Shown: positions 39,648-47,622, numbered from the stretch's first letter. The stretch: DNA of 64,000 nucleotides from Gp7-AA6 sp036395755 (GCA_036395755.1 DASWCZ010000094.1:1-64000), one strand, 5' to 3'. Notes: a model not told the origin generated them from the sequence alone. A program made the numbers and translations.

Positions 39648-41746
39648 AGTTCTCTCTCGACTGGCTGGGCGACCACGTTGCGGTCGCGGACGCCGGCGGA
39701 GCCGACGGCGTGCGCCGGTGGCTCGATCGCGCCGGGCTGCCGGTCGCGTCCTCGGAGGAGGCAGGCGGCGACGTCCTTTTCGACGTCGAGATCACGCCCA
39801 ACCGGCCAGACGCGATGAATCACCGCGGCCTTGCGCGCGAGATCGCGGCGATGTCGGGCGTGTCGTTCGAGCACGGAGCCGGCCTCAGAGCCGGCGAGCC
39901 TCGCTCCGAAGGTCCGGCCGCTCAGGAGCTCTCGTCGGTCGAGATCGGAGTTCCGCGCCTGTGTCGCCGCTTCGGCGCTCGCGTCGTCCGTGGTGTCCGG
40001 AGCGCCGGGTCCGCGGATCACGTACGCGCCCGCCTGGCTTCGATCGGCGTGAAACCGATCGACGCCGTCGTGGACGCGACGAACTACGCGCTTTGGGACA
40101 TCGGCCAGCCGCTGCATGCGTTCGACCTCGATCAACTCCGCGGTGGACGCATCGTCGTGCGCAAGGCGAAACGGGGAGAGAAGCTGGTCACGTTGGACGG
40201 CGTCGAACGGGAGCTCGAGTCGACCGACGTCGTCGTCGCCGATGCGGAGCGCGCGGTTTCCCTGGCTGGGATCATGGGAGGTCTCGACACGGCCGTCTCG
40301 GAGAAGACGACGAACGTCCTTCTCGAGGCGGCGTGGTGGGACCCGGTCGCCATCCGGAGGACGTCCCGTCGGCTGGGAATGCACACGGACGCCTCGCACC
40401 GTTTCGAGCGCGGGGCGGATCCGGAGGCGATCCCGGAGGCGCTCGACCTCGCCGCGCGCCTCCTGCTCAGCGCTGCGGGCGGCACGCTCGCGCCGGGCCG
40501 GATCGACGCGCGCGGAAGCGCGCTCGGCCGCCGCCGCGCCGTCCTGCGAGTGGAAAGGCTGCGCCTCCTCTCCGGCGACGAACGCCTCGACCTCGACTTC
40601 GCGGCGGAAGCGCTCGCGCGATTGGGCTTCGTAATCGCGAAGCGGAGCAGGAAGCGGCTGACTGTCGAAGTGCCGAGCTTTCGCCCGGACGTCGCGATCG
40701 AGGAAGACCTCGTCGAGGAAGTGCTCCGCGTCTGGGGTTACGATCGCCTTCCGTCGCGCGTTCCTTTGACCGCAGGCGCCGGCGGGCACCTCCAGCCGCT
40801 CCGGCTCGTCGAGGAGAAGCTCTCCGACGAAGCGGTCGCGGCGGGCCTGCACGAGACTTTTTCGTATCCCTTTGTCGACCGCGAGGCTGACGAGTCGTCT
40901 TTTTCCGCGTGGCTGGAGGCGACTGGAACCGCGAAGGCTCCGCTCTCGGTCGCGAACCCCGTGGACGCGTCGCGTCGCGACCTGCGCGCGACGCTCCTTC
41001 CGGGGCTGCTCGACGCGGTCTCGCGCAACTTCCGGCACGGGGCTCGCGAGATCGCGCTCTTCGAAGTTGGCCGCGCGTTCGGAGCGGAGGGCGATCCTTC
41101 GCGCCCGGAGAGCTTCGAGTCGCGTCGATTCGCCTTCGCGATAGGGGGGGACGTCCGGTCGCACTGGAGCGTGCCGGTCGCCTCGCGCGCGGCGGACTTC
41201 TTCGACGTCAAGGGTCTCTTGGAAAGGCTCCTCGAGCCTTGGGCCGACCCCGCGCGGCTCGCCTGGAAGCCTTTCCGCGCGGACGCCTTCGCGGCCGGCG
41301 CCGCGGCGCTTTGTGAGACCGGCGACGGCCGGCTTCTCGGAGTGGCGGGCGTGGTGAGTGAAGCGGAGCGTGAACGGCGACGGCTGCCCGAAGGCGTGTG
41401 TATCGCCGAAATTCTCGTCGAAGCGATCCCGCGGGACGGCCGGGAAGCGCGCTATGTCGGCTACTCGGCTTTCCCGCCGATCGTGGCCGACCTTTCGTTC
41501 GCCCATTCGCGCGATCTCGGCTGGGAGAGACTCGAAGCGTTCGCCCGGAAGCTCGACCTTCCGAACCTGGAGTCGTTGAAGCTCCTCGACCGTTACGAAG
41601 GGTCGGGGGTCCCCGAGGGAGAAGTGAGGACCACGATCCGGTTGACCTTCCGCTCTCCCGAGAGAACGCTCGAACAGGGGGAAGTCAATCGAGAAAGAGA
41701 TCGGCTCGCGGCGGCGCTCGGCCAAGAGCTCGCCGTCCGCTTCTGA
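39644..41746 (+). CDS. pheT: Phenylalanyl-tRNA synthetase beta subunit lacking the N-terminal tRNA-binding domain
   Basis: A 700-residue subunit, about 100 shorter than usual. The normal N-terminus (MKFSLDWLGDHVAV ... RAGLPVASSE) runs directly into VLFDVEITPNRPDAMNHRG, where most bacteria carry a ~110-residue EMAP/OB tRNA-binding insert. The B3/B4 editing domain (about 100-250), B5 domain (LSGDERLDLDFAAEALARLG), core and C-terminal FDX-ACB anticodon domain (VGYSAFPPIVADLSFAHSRD) are present. It forms the (alpha-beta)2 enzyme with PheS, which overlaps by 4 nt. The deletion appears clean and in frame, so the enzyme is probably functional. Confidence 0.96.
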   Translation: MKFSLDWLGDHVAVADAGGADGVRRWLDRAGLPVASSEEAGGDVLFDVEITPNRPDAMNHRGLAREIAAMSGVSFEHGAGLRAGEPRSEGPAAQELSSVEIGVPRLCRRFGARVVRGVRSAGSADHVRARLASIGVKPIDAVVDATNYALWDIGQPLHAFDLDQLRGGRIVVRKAKRGEKLVTLDGVERELESTDVVVADAERAVSLAGIMGGLDTAVSEKTTNVLLEAAWWDPVAIRRTSRRLGMHTDASHRFERGADPEAIPEALDLAARLLLSAAGGTLAPGRIDARGSALGRRRAVLRVERLRLLSGDERLDLDFAAEALARLGFVIAKRSRKRLTVEVPSFRPDVAIEEDLVEEVLRVWGYDRLPSRVPLTAGAGGHLQPLRLVEEKLSDEAVAAGLHETFSYPFVDREADESSFSAWLEATGTAKAPLSVANPVDASRRDLRATLLPGLLDAVSRNFRHGAREIALFEVGRAFGAEGDPSRPESFESRRFAFAIGGDVRSHWSVPVASRAADFFDVKGLLERLLEPWADPARLAWKPFRADAFAAGAAALCETGDGRLLGVAGVVSEAERERRRLPEGVCIAEILVEAIPRDGREARYVGYSAFPPIVADLSFAHSRDLGWERLEAFARKLDLPNLESLKLLDRYEGSGVPEGEVRTTIRLTFRSPERTLEQGEVNRERDRLAAALGQELAVRF

Positions 41747-41756
41747 GGAGGAAGAA

Positions 41757-41999
41757 ATGGACCCGACGAAAGTTTTCGAAGTTCTCGACCGGAAGGTCGA
41801 GAAGCTCCTCTCCCGGCTCTCGAGCCTGGAGGGAGAGAATGATCGGTTGAAGAGCGAGCTCGCTTCCGCGCGCCGATTCGAGAAGGACGCCGCCGACTCG
41901 AAGGGATTGGTGGAGCGGCTGGAAAGAGAACAGGAAGTCGTCCGCGAGAGGCTGGAAAGACTCGTCGTGACGCTCGAGGCGGCGGACAAGAAGGGCTGA
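41757..41999 (+). CDS. zapB: Small coiled-coil protein, ZapB-like
   Basis: An 80-residue, almost entirely helical protein with heptad spacing of Leu/Val (VFEVLDRKVEKLLSRLSSLE; LVERLEREQEVVRERLERLV). AGGAGG lies just before the ATG. Directly upstream of zapA, it fits the ZapB/cell-division coiled-coil family seen at this place in other genomes, but a coiled coil alone is weak evidence of function. Confidence 0.7.
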   Translation: MDPTKVFEVLDRKVEKLLSRLSSLEGENDRLKSELASARRFEKDAADSKGLVERLEREQEVVRERLERLVVTLEAADKKG

Positions 42000-42025
42000 G
42001 TCGATCCACCTTCGTGCGTAAACCA

Positions 42026-42055
42026 TTGACTCCGCTGGTCGACAAAAACTACACT
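42026..42055 (+). promoter_or_regulatory. Sigma70-like promoter upstream of zapA
   Basis: TTGACT (42026-42031) and TACACT (42050-42055) with an 18-bp spacer lie in the 90-bp gap before zapA. It could drive zapA, the structured RNA and rny. Confidence 0.5.
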
Positions 42056-42089
42056 CAGCCATTGAAAGGAGCCCTCTCAAGGCCATCGC

Positions 42090-42383
42090 GTGGAGAAGCG
42101 GGGCAGCATCACGCAGGTGGAGATCTTCGGCCAGACTTACAACGTCCGGGCCGAAGGTGACAGCACCTACATTCATGACCTGGCCCGCCTCGTCGACTCG
42201 CGAATGAAAGAAGTAGCGGAAAGGACAGCGACGGTGGATACGACGAAAATTGCCATCCTGGCTGCCTTGAACATCACGGATGATCTTTACCAAGCGGAGA
42301 AGCGTCGGACAGGCGAGCCCGCAGACTTTCGGGTCCGGGCCGAACGCCTGATTCGAAAACTGGACGACGCCCTGGGAGCCTGA
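42090..42383 (+). CDS. zapA: Cell division protein ZapA
   Basis: A 97-residue ZapA: an N-terminal QVEIFGQTYNVRAEGDSTYI strand region and a long C-terminal helix with DTTKIAILAALNITDDLYQ. ZapA binds FtsZ and bundles protofilaments at midcell; ZapB is its usual partner and the adjacent gene may encode it. The GTG start is supported by AAGG seven bases upstream. A structured non-coding region follows. Confidence 0.92.
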   Translation: MEKRGSITQVEIFGQTYNVRAEGDSTYIHDLARLVDSRMKEVAERTATVDTTKIAILAALNITDDLYQAEKRRTGEPADFRVRAERLIRKLDDALGA

Positions 42384-42387
42384 AGGC

Positions 42388-42519
42388 GAGGCGTCGGCAA
42401 CCCCGACTGCGTCGGGGACACGAGTGAAACGAGCGGTCGCGTTGAAAGAAGAAACGGTCGTCCCCATTCAGAACCCTCGTCGGAAGAGTCGCTTCCGGGA
42501 AGTCGTGTAGCCGCGTCTC
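42388..42519 (+). ncRNA. Structured RNA between zapA and rny, candidate 6S RNA
   Basis: The 168-bp gap folds well by eye. A closing stem pairs 42388-42398 with 42510-42519 (ten pairs, one bulged T, one G-T). Inside are a 7-bp hairpin (CCCCGAC/GTCGGGG, 42401-42417), a stem ACACGA/TCGTGT (42418-42423 with 42503-42508), and a hairpin GGAAG/CTTCC near 42482-42496. 6S RNA (ssrS) lies next to zapA in many proteobacteria, so synteny points that way. A 6S-type open bubble is not proven. Alternatives are a cis-regulatory leader of rny or an undescribed RNA. Confidence 0.5.
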
Positions 42520-42524
42520 GACTT

Positions 42525-42549
42525 CGGCGCCCCCTGGCGTGGGGAGCCG
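42525..42549 (+). promoter_or_regulatory. Hairpin covering the rny Shine-Dalgarno site
   Basis: CGGC...CCCC pairs with GGGG...GCCG around the loop TGGCGT. The right arm contains GGGGAG, the ribosome binding site five bases before the rny ATG, so translation could be controlled by opening this stem. Confidence 0.5.
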
Positions 42550-42551
42550 AA

Positions 42552-44117
42552 ATGAACACATCCGTCGCGATCCCGATCGCGACCGCCGCCATGGCGGTCG
42601 TCTTCGCCGTGGTCGCGTATTTCCTGCTCAAGAGGCGGGTCGCTCGCGAACGCGCTTCGATCCGTCTGGAGGCGGACCGTGTGCTGGCGGAAGCGACCCG
42701 GGCATCCGAAGCGCGCCTCCGCGAAGCGGCCATCGAGGCGAAAGAGAAGGTTCTCGCCGCCCAGGTCGAGTTCGACAAGACGATCCAGATCCGCCGCCAG
42801 GACGTGGCGGCGTTGGAGAAAAGGGTCGCCCAGAAGGAGGAGAACCTCGACCGGAAGCTCGCCCAGCACGAGAAACGGGATGAGGAGTTCGCCCGCAAGG
42901 AGCGCGCCTTAGCGGACGCCCTGAAGGGGGTCGAGAACGCCCGCGCCGAGGCGGAGGGGCTGATCGAGGAGCAGCAGAAGCGCCTCGAGCAGATTTCGGG
43001 TCTGACGGCCGCCGACGCGAAGCGGGACCTGATCCGGTCGATCGAGAACGAAGCCCGAGTGGAAGCCTCCGGACTCATGCGACGCATCGAGGAGGAAGCG
43101 GTCGAGCAGGCGACGCAGAAGGCCCGCCACCAGATCGGCATGGCAATCCAGAGACTGGCCTCCGACACCGTCGTCGAAGCGACCGTCTCGGTCGTCGAGC
43201 TTCCGTCGGACGACTTGAAGGGGCGGATCATCGGACGCGAGGGGCGCAACATCCGGGCGCTCGAAGCGGCGACCGGTGTGGACTTGATCATCGACGACAC
43301 TCCCGAGGCGATCGTCATCAGCGCGTTCGAGCCGATCCGGCGCGAGGTCGCCCGGCTGGCGTTGGAAAAGTTGATCGTCGACGGTCGGATCCATCCGGCG
43401 CGGATCGAAGAGGTCGTCGAGAAGGTCCGCTCGGAGCTCTGGGAAAAGATCCGGCAGGAAGGGGAGGCGACTGCTCTCGAGTTCGCGATCCCCGACCTTC
43501 ACCCCGAGCTCATCAAGCTGCTCGGGCGTTTGAAGTTTCGCACCTCGTACGGCCAGAACGTGCTTCAACACTCCAAGGAGGTCGCGTGGCTCGCGACGAG
43601 CATGGCCGGCGAGCTCGGGGCCAAGACGGAAATTGCCAAGCGCGCCGGGCTGCTGCACGACATCGGAAAGGCGATCGACCGCGAGCAGGAAGGAACCCAC
43701 CTCGAGCTCGGCCGCGAGGTCCTGAAGAAGTTCGGGGAGGCCGACGACGTGATCCACGCGATGGAGTGCCATCACGGCGACTACGAGCCGCGCTCGCTCG
43801 AAGCCGTTCTCGTCAACGGCGCCGACGCGCTCTCCGCGGCGCGTCCCGGAGCGCGCCGCGAGATTCTTGAGACGTACGTCAAGCGGCTCGAGAAGCTCGA
43901 GCATATCGCCGACGGCTTCAAAGGAGTTCAGAAGGCGTTCGCCATTCAGGCGGGCCGGGAGTTGCGCATCGTCGTCGAGGCGAATCGCGTCACGGACGAC
44001 GAGGCTCTCTGGCTATCGCGCGACATCGCCCGCAAGATCGAAGCGGAGCTTCAGTATCCCGGTCAGATCAAGGTCACCGTGATCCGGGAAACCCGATCCG
44101 TCGAGTACGCCCGGTAG
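42552..44117 (+). CDS. rny: Ribonuclease Y
   Basis: A 521-residue membrane-anchored endoribonuclease that initiates mRNA decay. The N-terminal helix (AIPIATAAMAVVFAVVAYFL) anchors it. A coiled coil spans about 30-205. The KH domain has GRIIGREGRNIRALEAATG, and the HD domain holds LLHDIGKAIDREQEGTHLEL and AMECHHGD. Length and order are standard. It lies downstream of zapA and the structured RNA, and upstream of ymdB, the usual neighbour. Confidence 0.98.
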   Translation: MNTSVAIPIATAAMAVVFAVVAYFLLKRRVARERASIRLEADRVLAEATRASEARLREAAIEAKEKVLAAQVEFDKTIQIRRQDVAALEKRVAQKEENLDRKLAQHEKRDEEFARKERALADALKGVENARAEAEGLIEEQQKRLEQISGLTAADAKRDLIRSIENEARVEASGLMRRIEEEAVEQATQKARHQIGMAIQRLASDTVVEATVSVVELPSDDLKGRIIGREGRNIRALEAATGVDLIIDDTPEAIVISAFEPIRREVARLALEKLIVDGRIHPARIEEVVEKVRSELWEKIRQEGEATALEFAIPDLHPELIKLLGRLKFRTSYGQNVLQHSKEVAWLATSMAGELGAKTEIAKRAGLLHDIGKAIDREQEGTHLELGREVLKKFGEADDVIHAMECHHGDYEPRSLEAVLVNGADALSAARPGARREILETYVKRLEKLEHIADGFKGVQKAFAIQAGRELRIVVEANRVTDDEALWLSRDIARKIEAELQYPGQIKVTVIRETRSVEYAR

Positions 44118-44126
44118 CCCGGAAGG

Positions 44127-44909
44127 ATGAACATCCTCTTCGTCGGCGACGTGGTCGGCTCTCCCGGCCGGCGGGCCCTCGACCGGGCGCTCCTCCCGCT
44201 CATCGACCGGAAGAAGGTCGACTTCACGATCGTCAACGTCGAGAACGCAGCCGGAGGGTTCGGCTTGACGATCGAGCTCTTCGAAGAGCTCTCGAAGCTC
44301 CCCATCGACGTCTTCTCCTCCGGCAACCACATCTGGGACAAAAAGGAGATCTACGCGGTCCTCGACTCCTCCGATCGGTTGCTCCGCCCGGCCAACTACC
44401 CGCCGGGCAACCCCGGGCGCGGATCGACCGTGCAGTCGACCGCTTCGGGGGTGCCGGTCGCGGTGCTGAACCTCCAGGGGCAGGTGTTCATGCCGGCCCA
44501 CGCGGATTCTCCGTTCCGCGTCGCGGACGAGGAGCTCGCGCGGTTGAAAGAGGTCAAAGTCATCGTGGTGGACATGCACGCCGAGGCGACGTCGGAGAAA
44601 GTGGCCATCGGCTGGTACCTGGATGGCCGGGTCTCGGCCGTCCTCGGCACCCATACCCACGTTCAGACGGCCGACGAGACCGTGCGTCCGGGGGGCACCG
44701 CGTACCTGACCGACGCGGGCATGACAGGCGCCTACGAAGGCGTGATCGGCTTCGCGCGTGAACGCATCATCGAGAAGTTCCTGGCGCAGACCCCCAAGTC
44801 CTTCGAGACGGCCAAGCGCGACATCCGCCTTTGCGGCGCGCTCGTCGCGGTGGACGAGACGAGCGGTCGCGCCACCGGGATCGAGCGGATCGCGGTGAAG
44901 GTGGAGTGA
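44127..44909 (+). CDS. YmdB-family metallophosphoesterase (TIGR00282)
   Basis: A 260-residue binuclear metallophosphoesterase. Metal ligands are in NILFVGDVVGSPGR, VNVENAAGGFGL, FSSGNHIWDKKEI, VVDMHAEATSEK and VLGTHTHVQTAD. The B. subtilis member hydrolyses cyclic nucleotides and influences biofilm formation. The partnership with rny is conserved in many genomes. It starts 9 bp after rny; the following glycosyltransferase may start inside or just after its stop. Confidence 0.95.
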   Translation: MNILFVGDVVGSPGRRALDRALLPLIDRKKVDFTIVNVENAAGGFGLTIELFEELSKLPIDVFSSGNHIWDKKEIYAVLDSSDRLLRPANYPPGNPGRGSTVQSTASGVPVAVLNLQGQVFMPAHADSPFRVADEELARLKEVKVIVVDMHAEATSEKVAIGWYLDGRVSAVLGTHTHVQTADETVRPGGTAYLTDAGMTGAYEGVIGFARERIIEKFLAQTPKSFETAKRDIRLCGALVAVDETSGRATGIERIAVKVE

Positions 44910-44923
44910 GGTTCGGGAGCACC

Positions 44924-45760
44924 GTGCCGAGAGAGAAACTGTCGGCGATCGTCACGAGCTTCAACGAAGCCATCAACATCAGGGAGTGCCTCGAAAGCGT
45001 CACGTTCGCCGACGAGGTGCTCCTCGTCGACTCGTTCTCAGCCGACTCGACTCTCGATCTCGCCCGGCAGGTCCCCGGCGTCCGAATCCTCCAGCGCGAG
45101 TACTTCGGGTCGGCGGCGCAGAAGAACTGGGCGATGGACCAGACCGTCCACCCGTGGGTCCTGATCGTCGACGCGGACGAGCGCGTCACGCCCGGTCTGG
45201 CGCGGGAGATCCAGGATCTGCTGGAACGCGGGCCGGAGGCGAGCTTCTACTCAATCCGGCGTCGCAATCTCTTTCTCGACCGGCTCATCCGCCATTCGGG
45301 CTGGTCCACGGACAAGGTCGTGCGCCTGCTGCGGCGCGGCGCCGCGCGCTATCCGCGGCGGAGGGTCCATGCCGACATCCGGCCCGAAGGCCCCGCGCCG
45401 ACGCTCAACAGTTCGCTGCTCCATTACACGTTCCGGTCGCTCGGACAGTATCTGGAGAAGCTCCACCGGTATGCGGAGTGGGGCGCCGCGGACGCCTATC
45501 GCCGGGGAAAGGACTCCGGCGCGCTGCAGCTGTTTTTCCGTCCAGCCTGGAGGTTCGTGCGGACGTACGTGTTCCAGGCGGGTTTCTTGGACGGCCGCCA
45601 CGGCCTCGTACTGTGCATGCTTCAGGCTTACGGAGTCTTCCTGAAGTGGGCGAAGCTCTGGGAGTGGCGCCGGTTCGATCACAACGGGTGGAAATTCGAG
45701 CTCCCCGCATACGATGATTCCGAAGAAACCTGGGGAGGAGCGGCGACCGCCGCCGAGTGA
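44924..45760 (+). CDS. GT2-family glycosyltransferase (WaaE/KdtX-like)
   Basis: About 278 residues. The catalytic core begins KLSAIVTSFNEAINIRECLE and has VLLVDSFSADSTLDLARQ and VLIVDADERVTPGLA (DxD-like). It continues with WSTDKVVRLLRR and VHADIRP, the pattern of LPS-core glycosyltransferases such as WaaE. The C-terminal half carries an amphipathic membrane-associated region. GTG at 44924 follows GGGAG at short spacing; a GTG at 44906 overlapping the ymdB stop is the alternative. The selenoprotein gene follows at once. Confidence 0.88.
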   Translation: MPREKLSAIVTSFNEAINIRECLESVTFADEVLLVDSFSADSTLDLARQVPGVRILQREYFGSAAQKNWAMDQTVHPWVLIVDADERVTPGLAREIQDLLERGPEASFYSIRRRNLFLDRLIRHSGWSTDKVVRLLRRGAARYPRRRVHADIRPEGPAPTLNSSLLHYTFRSLGQYLEKLHRYAEWGAADAYRRGKDSGALQLFFRPAWRFVRTYVFQAGFLDGRHGLVLCMLQAYGVFLKWAKLWEWRRFDHNGWKFELPAYDDSEETWGGAATAAE

Positions 45761-45765
45761 CGTCG

Positions 45766-46245
45766 ATGTTCCGGCGAGAAAGACCTTCGCTTCCGCTCGG
45801 TCCCGGTGACGAAGCTCCCGACTTCGCGCTGCCCGATTCGACGGGTGCCGTGCAGCGTCTCTCCGACTTCCGCGGGAAGACGGTCGTCCTCTGGTTCTAT
45901 CCGAAGGCGCGCACTCCCGGGTGAACGATCGAAGGCCGCGGGTTCCGCGACCTCGCTGGCGATTTCAAGAAGGCGAACACCCAGATTCTGGGGATCTCCT
46001 TCGATCCCGTGAAGACGAACGCCGCCTTCGTCCGGAAGGAGGGCTTTCCTTTCCCGCTCCTCTCCGACGAGCGGCGTCGAGTCGGCCTAGCGTATGGCGC
46101 CTGCGGCTCGCCCGATGCGCGCTCCGCGCGGCGGATCTCCTACGTGATCGGCGGGGACGGCCGCATCGAGAAGGCTTATCCCGCGGTGTCGCCGGCGTCC
46201 CACGCGCGCGATGTGCTCGCCTTTCTCGCCGAGAGCCGCGCATAG
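45766..46245 (+). CDS. Selenocysteine-containing peroxiredoxin (PrxQ/BCP type), TGA read as Sec
   Basis: A 159-residue thiol peroxidase-like protein if the in-frame TGA at 45922-45924 is read as selenocysteine (residue 53). Before it the frame reads GDEAPDFALPDSTGAVQRLS and VVLWFYPKARTPG; after it, TIEGRGFRDLAGDF, ILGISFDP, FPFPLLSDE, LAYGACGSP and RISYVIGGDGRI. The family motif is YPKAxTPGCT, so TGA replaces exactly the peroxidatic cysteine, the expected site of Sec in peroxiredoxin selenoproteins. No other stop or frame break occurs. A SECIS-like hairpin follows. The usual PrxQ resolving Cys five residues later is Gly; a Cys in YGACG may serve instead. A GTG at 45757 is an alternative start. 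No sel genes lie in the window. A TGC to TGA mutation giving a pseudogene is the alternative. Confidence 0.85.
45933..45953 (+). promoter_or_regulatory. Bacterial SECIS-like hairpin
   Basis: CGCGG (45937-45941) pairs with CCGCG (45945-45949) around the loop GTT. After one C-A mismatch, AGG (45933-45935) pairs with CCT (45951-45953). The loop G lies 17 bases after the TGA. A short stem close behind UGA with a G at the loop start fits the loose bacterial SECIS model bound by SelB. Confidence 0.65.
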
Positions 46246-47282
46246 AACTCGCGAGCTTTCCGCGCGAACACCTCCGGACTGAACTCGAGCGCCCGTCGGC
46301 GGCCGAGCTCGCCCATTCGGAGCCGCTCGCCCGTCGAATCGTGGAGACGCCGGAGCGCCGGCGCGAGGTCGGCTGCGCTCCCGACGACGATCCCCTCGCG
46401 TCCGTCGGTCACGAGGTCGAGGACTCCCGGCATGTCCCGGGCGACGACCGGGACCCCCGAGGCCATCGCTTCCAGGAGCGCCCGCTGACCCTGCTCCGAT
46501 CCGGAGGCGGTGAAGAGAAACACGTCCATCGCGCGGTAGAGCTCCGGCAAGCCTTCCTCCTCGTATCCCGCCCAGAAATTCCGCCCGGCCGTTCCCAGGG
46601 ATGCGGCGTGCGCCTCGAGCTCCGGCCGCAGCTCTCCCTTTCCTACGTGAAGGAGAACCGCGTCGGAAGCGAGCGCTTGCGCCGCCTCGATGGCTTCGCG
46701 ATGGCCGCGACCCTCGGCGATCTTCCCGACGGTGCCGACGACGAAGCTTCCGTCGGGCACCCCGAGAGCGCGAAGACGTTCTGGCCGTCTCGCGTCCGGT
46801 CGAAACCGCTCCCGATCGACGACCGGCGAATGAACCGGGCCGGTCCGGCCCGACCGAGAGGCGATCGTGCGGTTGGCAAACGCAAAAGAGTCGGTCGAGC
46901 GAAAGAGGGCGCGCGAAAAAACGTCGCGGCGCAGGGCGTCGGAGTGGTGGAGGGTGCGGGCGAGGAGAACGTCCGTGCCGCGCACGGCCGCCGCCGCGAC
47001 GAAGTGGTCGTGGGAAAGGTGGCAGTGGACGACGTCGTAGGTCTCCCGGAGGAGAGTCTCCCTGACGAGCCGGACGTCGTGCCAGTAGCCGGTCGGGGTC
47101 CGCGATCGGGATAAGAGCGGCCGCGCCCAGCCGAGAGGCAGGAGCCGCCGGGCGAGGGGCGTGTCACGAACAAAGCCGAACTGCGCTTCCACGCCGGCCG
47201 CGACGAGCGCCGCCGTCTGTTGGAAGACGACCGCCGCCGCGCCGGTCCATTTCTCGCCGGTCACCAGGTGCAGGACGCGCAT
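46176..47282 (-). CDS. GT4-family glycosyltransferase
   Basis: A 368-residue GT-B enzyme starting MRVLHLVTGEKWTGAAAVVF. The acceptor-side domain has DVVHCHLSHDHF. The donor-side domain has VVGTVGKIAEGRGHREAIEA and the E-x7-E-type segment GSEQGQRALLEAMASGVPVV. It probably adds a sugar to LPS or exopolysaccharide. The last 70 bases overlap, tail to tail, the end of the selenoprotein gene. It is divergent from the UPF0434 gene (33-bp gap). Confidence 0.9.
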   Translation of the reverse strand: MRVLHLVTGEKWTGAAAVVFQQTAALVAAGVEAQFGFVRDTPLARRLLPLGWARPLLSRSRTPTGYWHDVRLVRETLLRETYDVVHCHLSHDHFVAAAAVRGTDVLLARTLHHSDALRRDVFSRALFRSTDSFAFANRTIASRSGRTGPVHSPVVDRERFRPDARRPERLRALGVPDGSFVVGTVGKIAEGRGHREAIEAAQALASDAVLLHVGKGELRPELEAHAASLGTAGRNFWAGYEEEGLPELYRAMDVFLFTASGSEQGQRALLEAMASGVPVVARDMPGVLDLVTDGREGIVVGSAADLAPALRRLHDSTGERLRMGELGRRRALEFSPEVFARKAREFYARLSARKASTSRAWDAGDTAG

Positions 47283-47315
47283 GAAAAGAAGGTATCAGCA
47301 GTAAACTTCGCCGCG

Positions 47316-47606
47316 ATGGCCGTGGATCCGGAGCTGCTCGCGATTCTCGTCTGCCCCAAGACCAAGGGCCCGCTCGAGCTCGTGGACTTGGACGACGAGG
47401 CGCGCCGAGCCCTCGTCGAGAAGTACCGCGAGAAATTCCGCGACGAGGAGCCTGTGGTCACCCAGGGTCTCCTGTCCAGGACGGCGGACCTCGTGTATCC
47501 GATCGTTTCCGACATTCCGGTCATGCTGATCGACGAGGCGCTGCCGGCCTCCGCGGGGTCTGATCCCCGCAGGGGGTCAGACCCCGACTCGAGACGGAAG
47601 ACGTAA
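47316..47606 (+). CDS. Trm112/UPF0434-type small protein with repeat-encoded tail
   Basis: A 96-residue protein from the ATG at 47316. The core ELLAILVCPKTKGPLELVDL ... LVYPIVSDIPVMLIDEA is the Trm112-like YcaR/UPF0434 family, small zinc-ribbon-like proteins; only one Cys of the usual set remains, so zinc binding is doubtful. The last 20 residues (SAGSDPRRGSDPDSRRKT) are encoded by a 31-bp palindrome and look like an extension caused by the repeat. It sits just upstream of the O-antigen ligase-like gene. Confidence 0.8.
   Translation: MAVDPELLAILVCPKTKGPLELVDLDDEARRALVEKYREKFRDEEPVVTQGLLSRTADLVYPIVSDIPVMLIDEALPASAGSDPRRGSDPDSRRKT
47555..47585. repeat. 31-bp palindromic hairpin element, GGGGTCTGA type
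   Basis: GGGGTCTGATCCCC pairs with GGGGGTCAGACCCC (one wobble) around the loop GCA: a 14-bp stem. Same total length and 3-nt loop size as the elements at 18043 and 53430 but a different sequence. It lies inside the 3' end of the UPF0434 gene. Confidence 0.75.
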
Positions 47607-47622
47607 GACGAAGAGGCCATTC

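Noticed and set aside
45904..46245. Peroxiredoxin as a pseudogene or split gene
   Set aside because: The only interruption is TGA at the peroxidatic position; codons on both sides keep family motifs and frame, and a SECIS-like stem follows. A pseudogene would not be expected to preserve the rest so cleanly.
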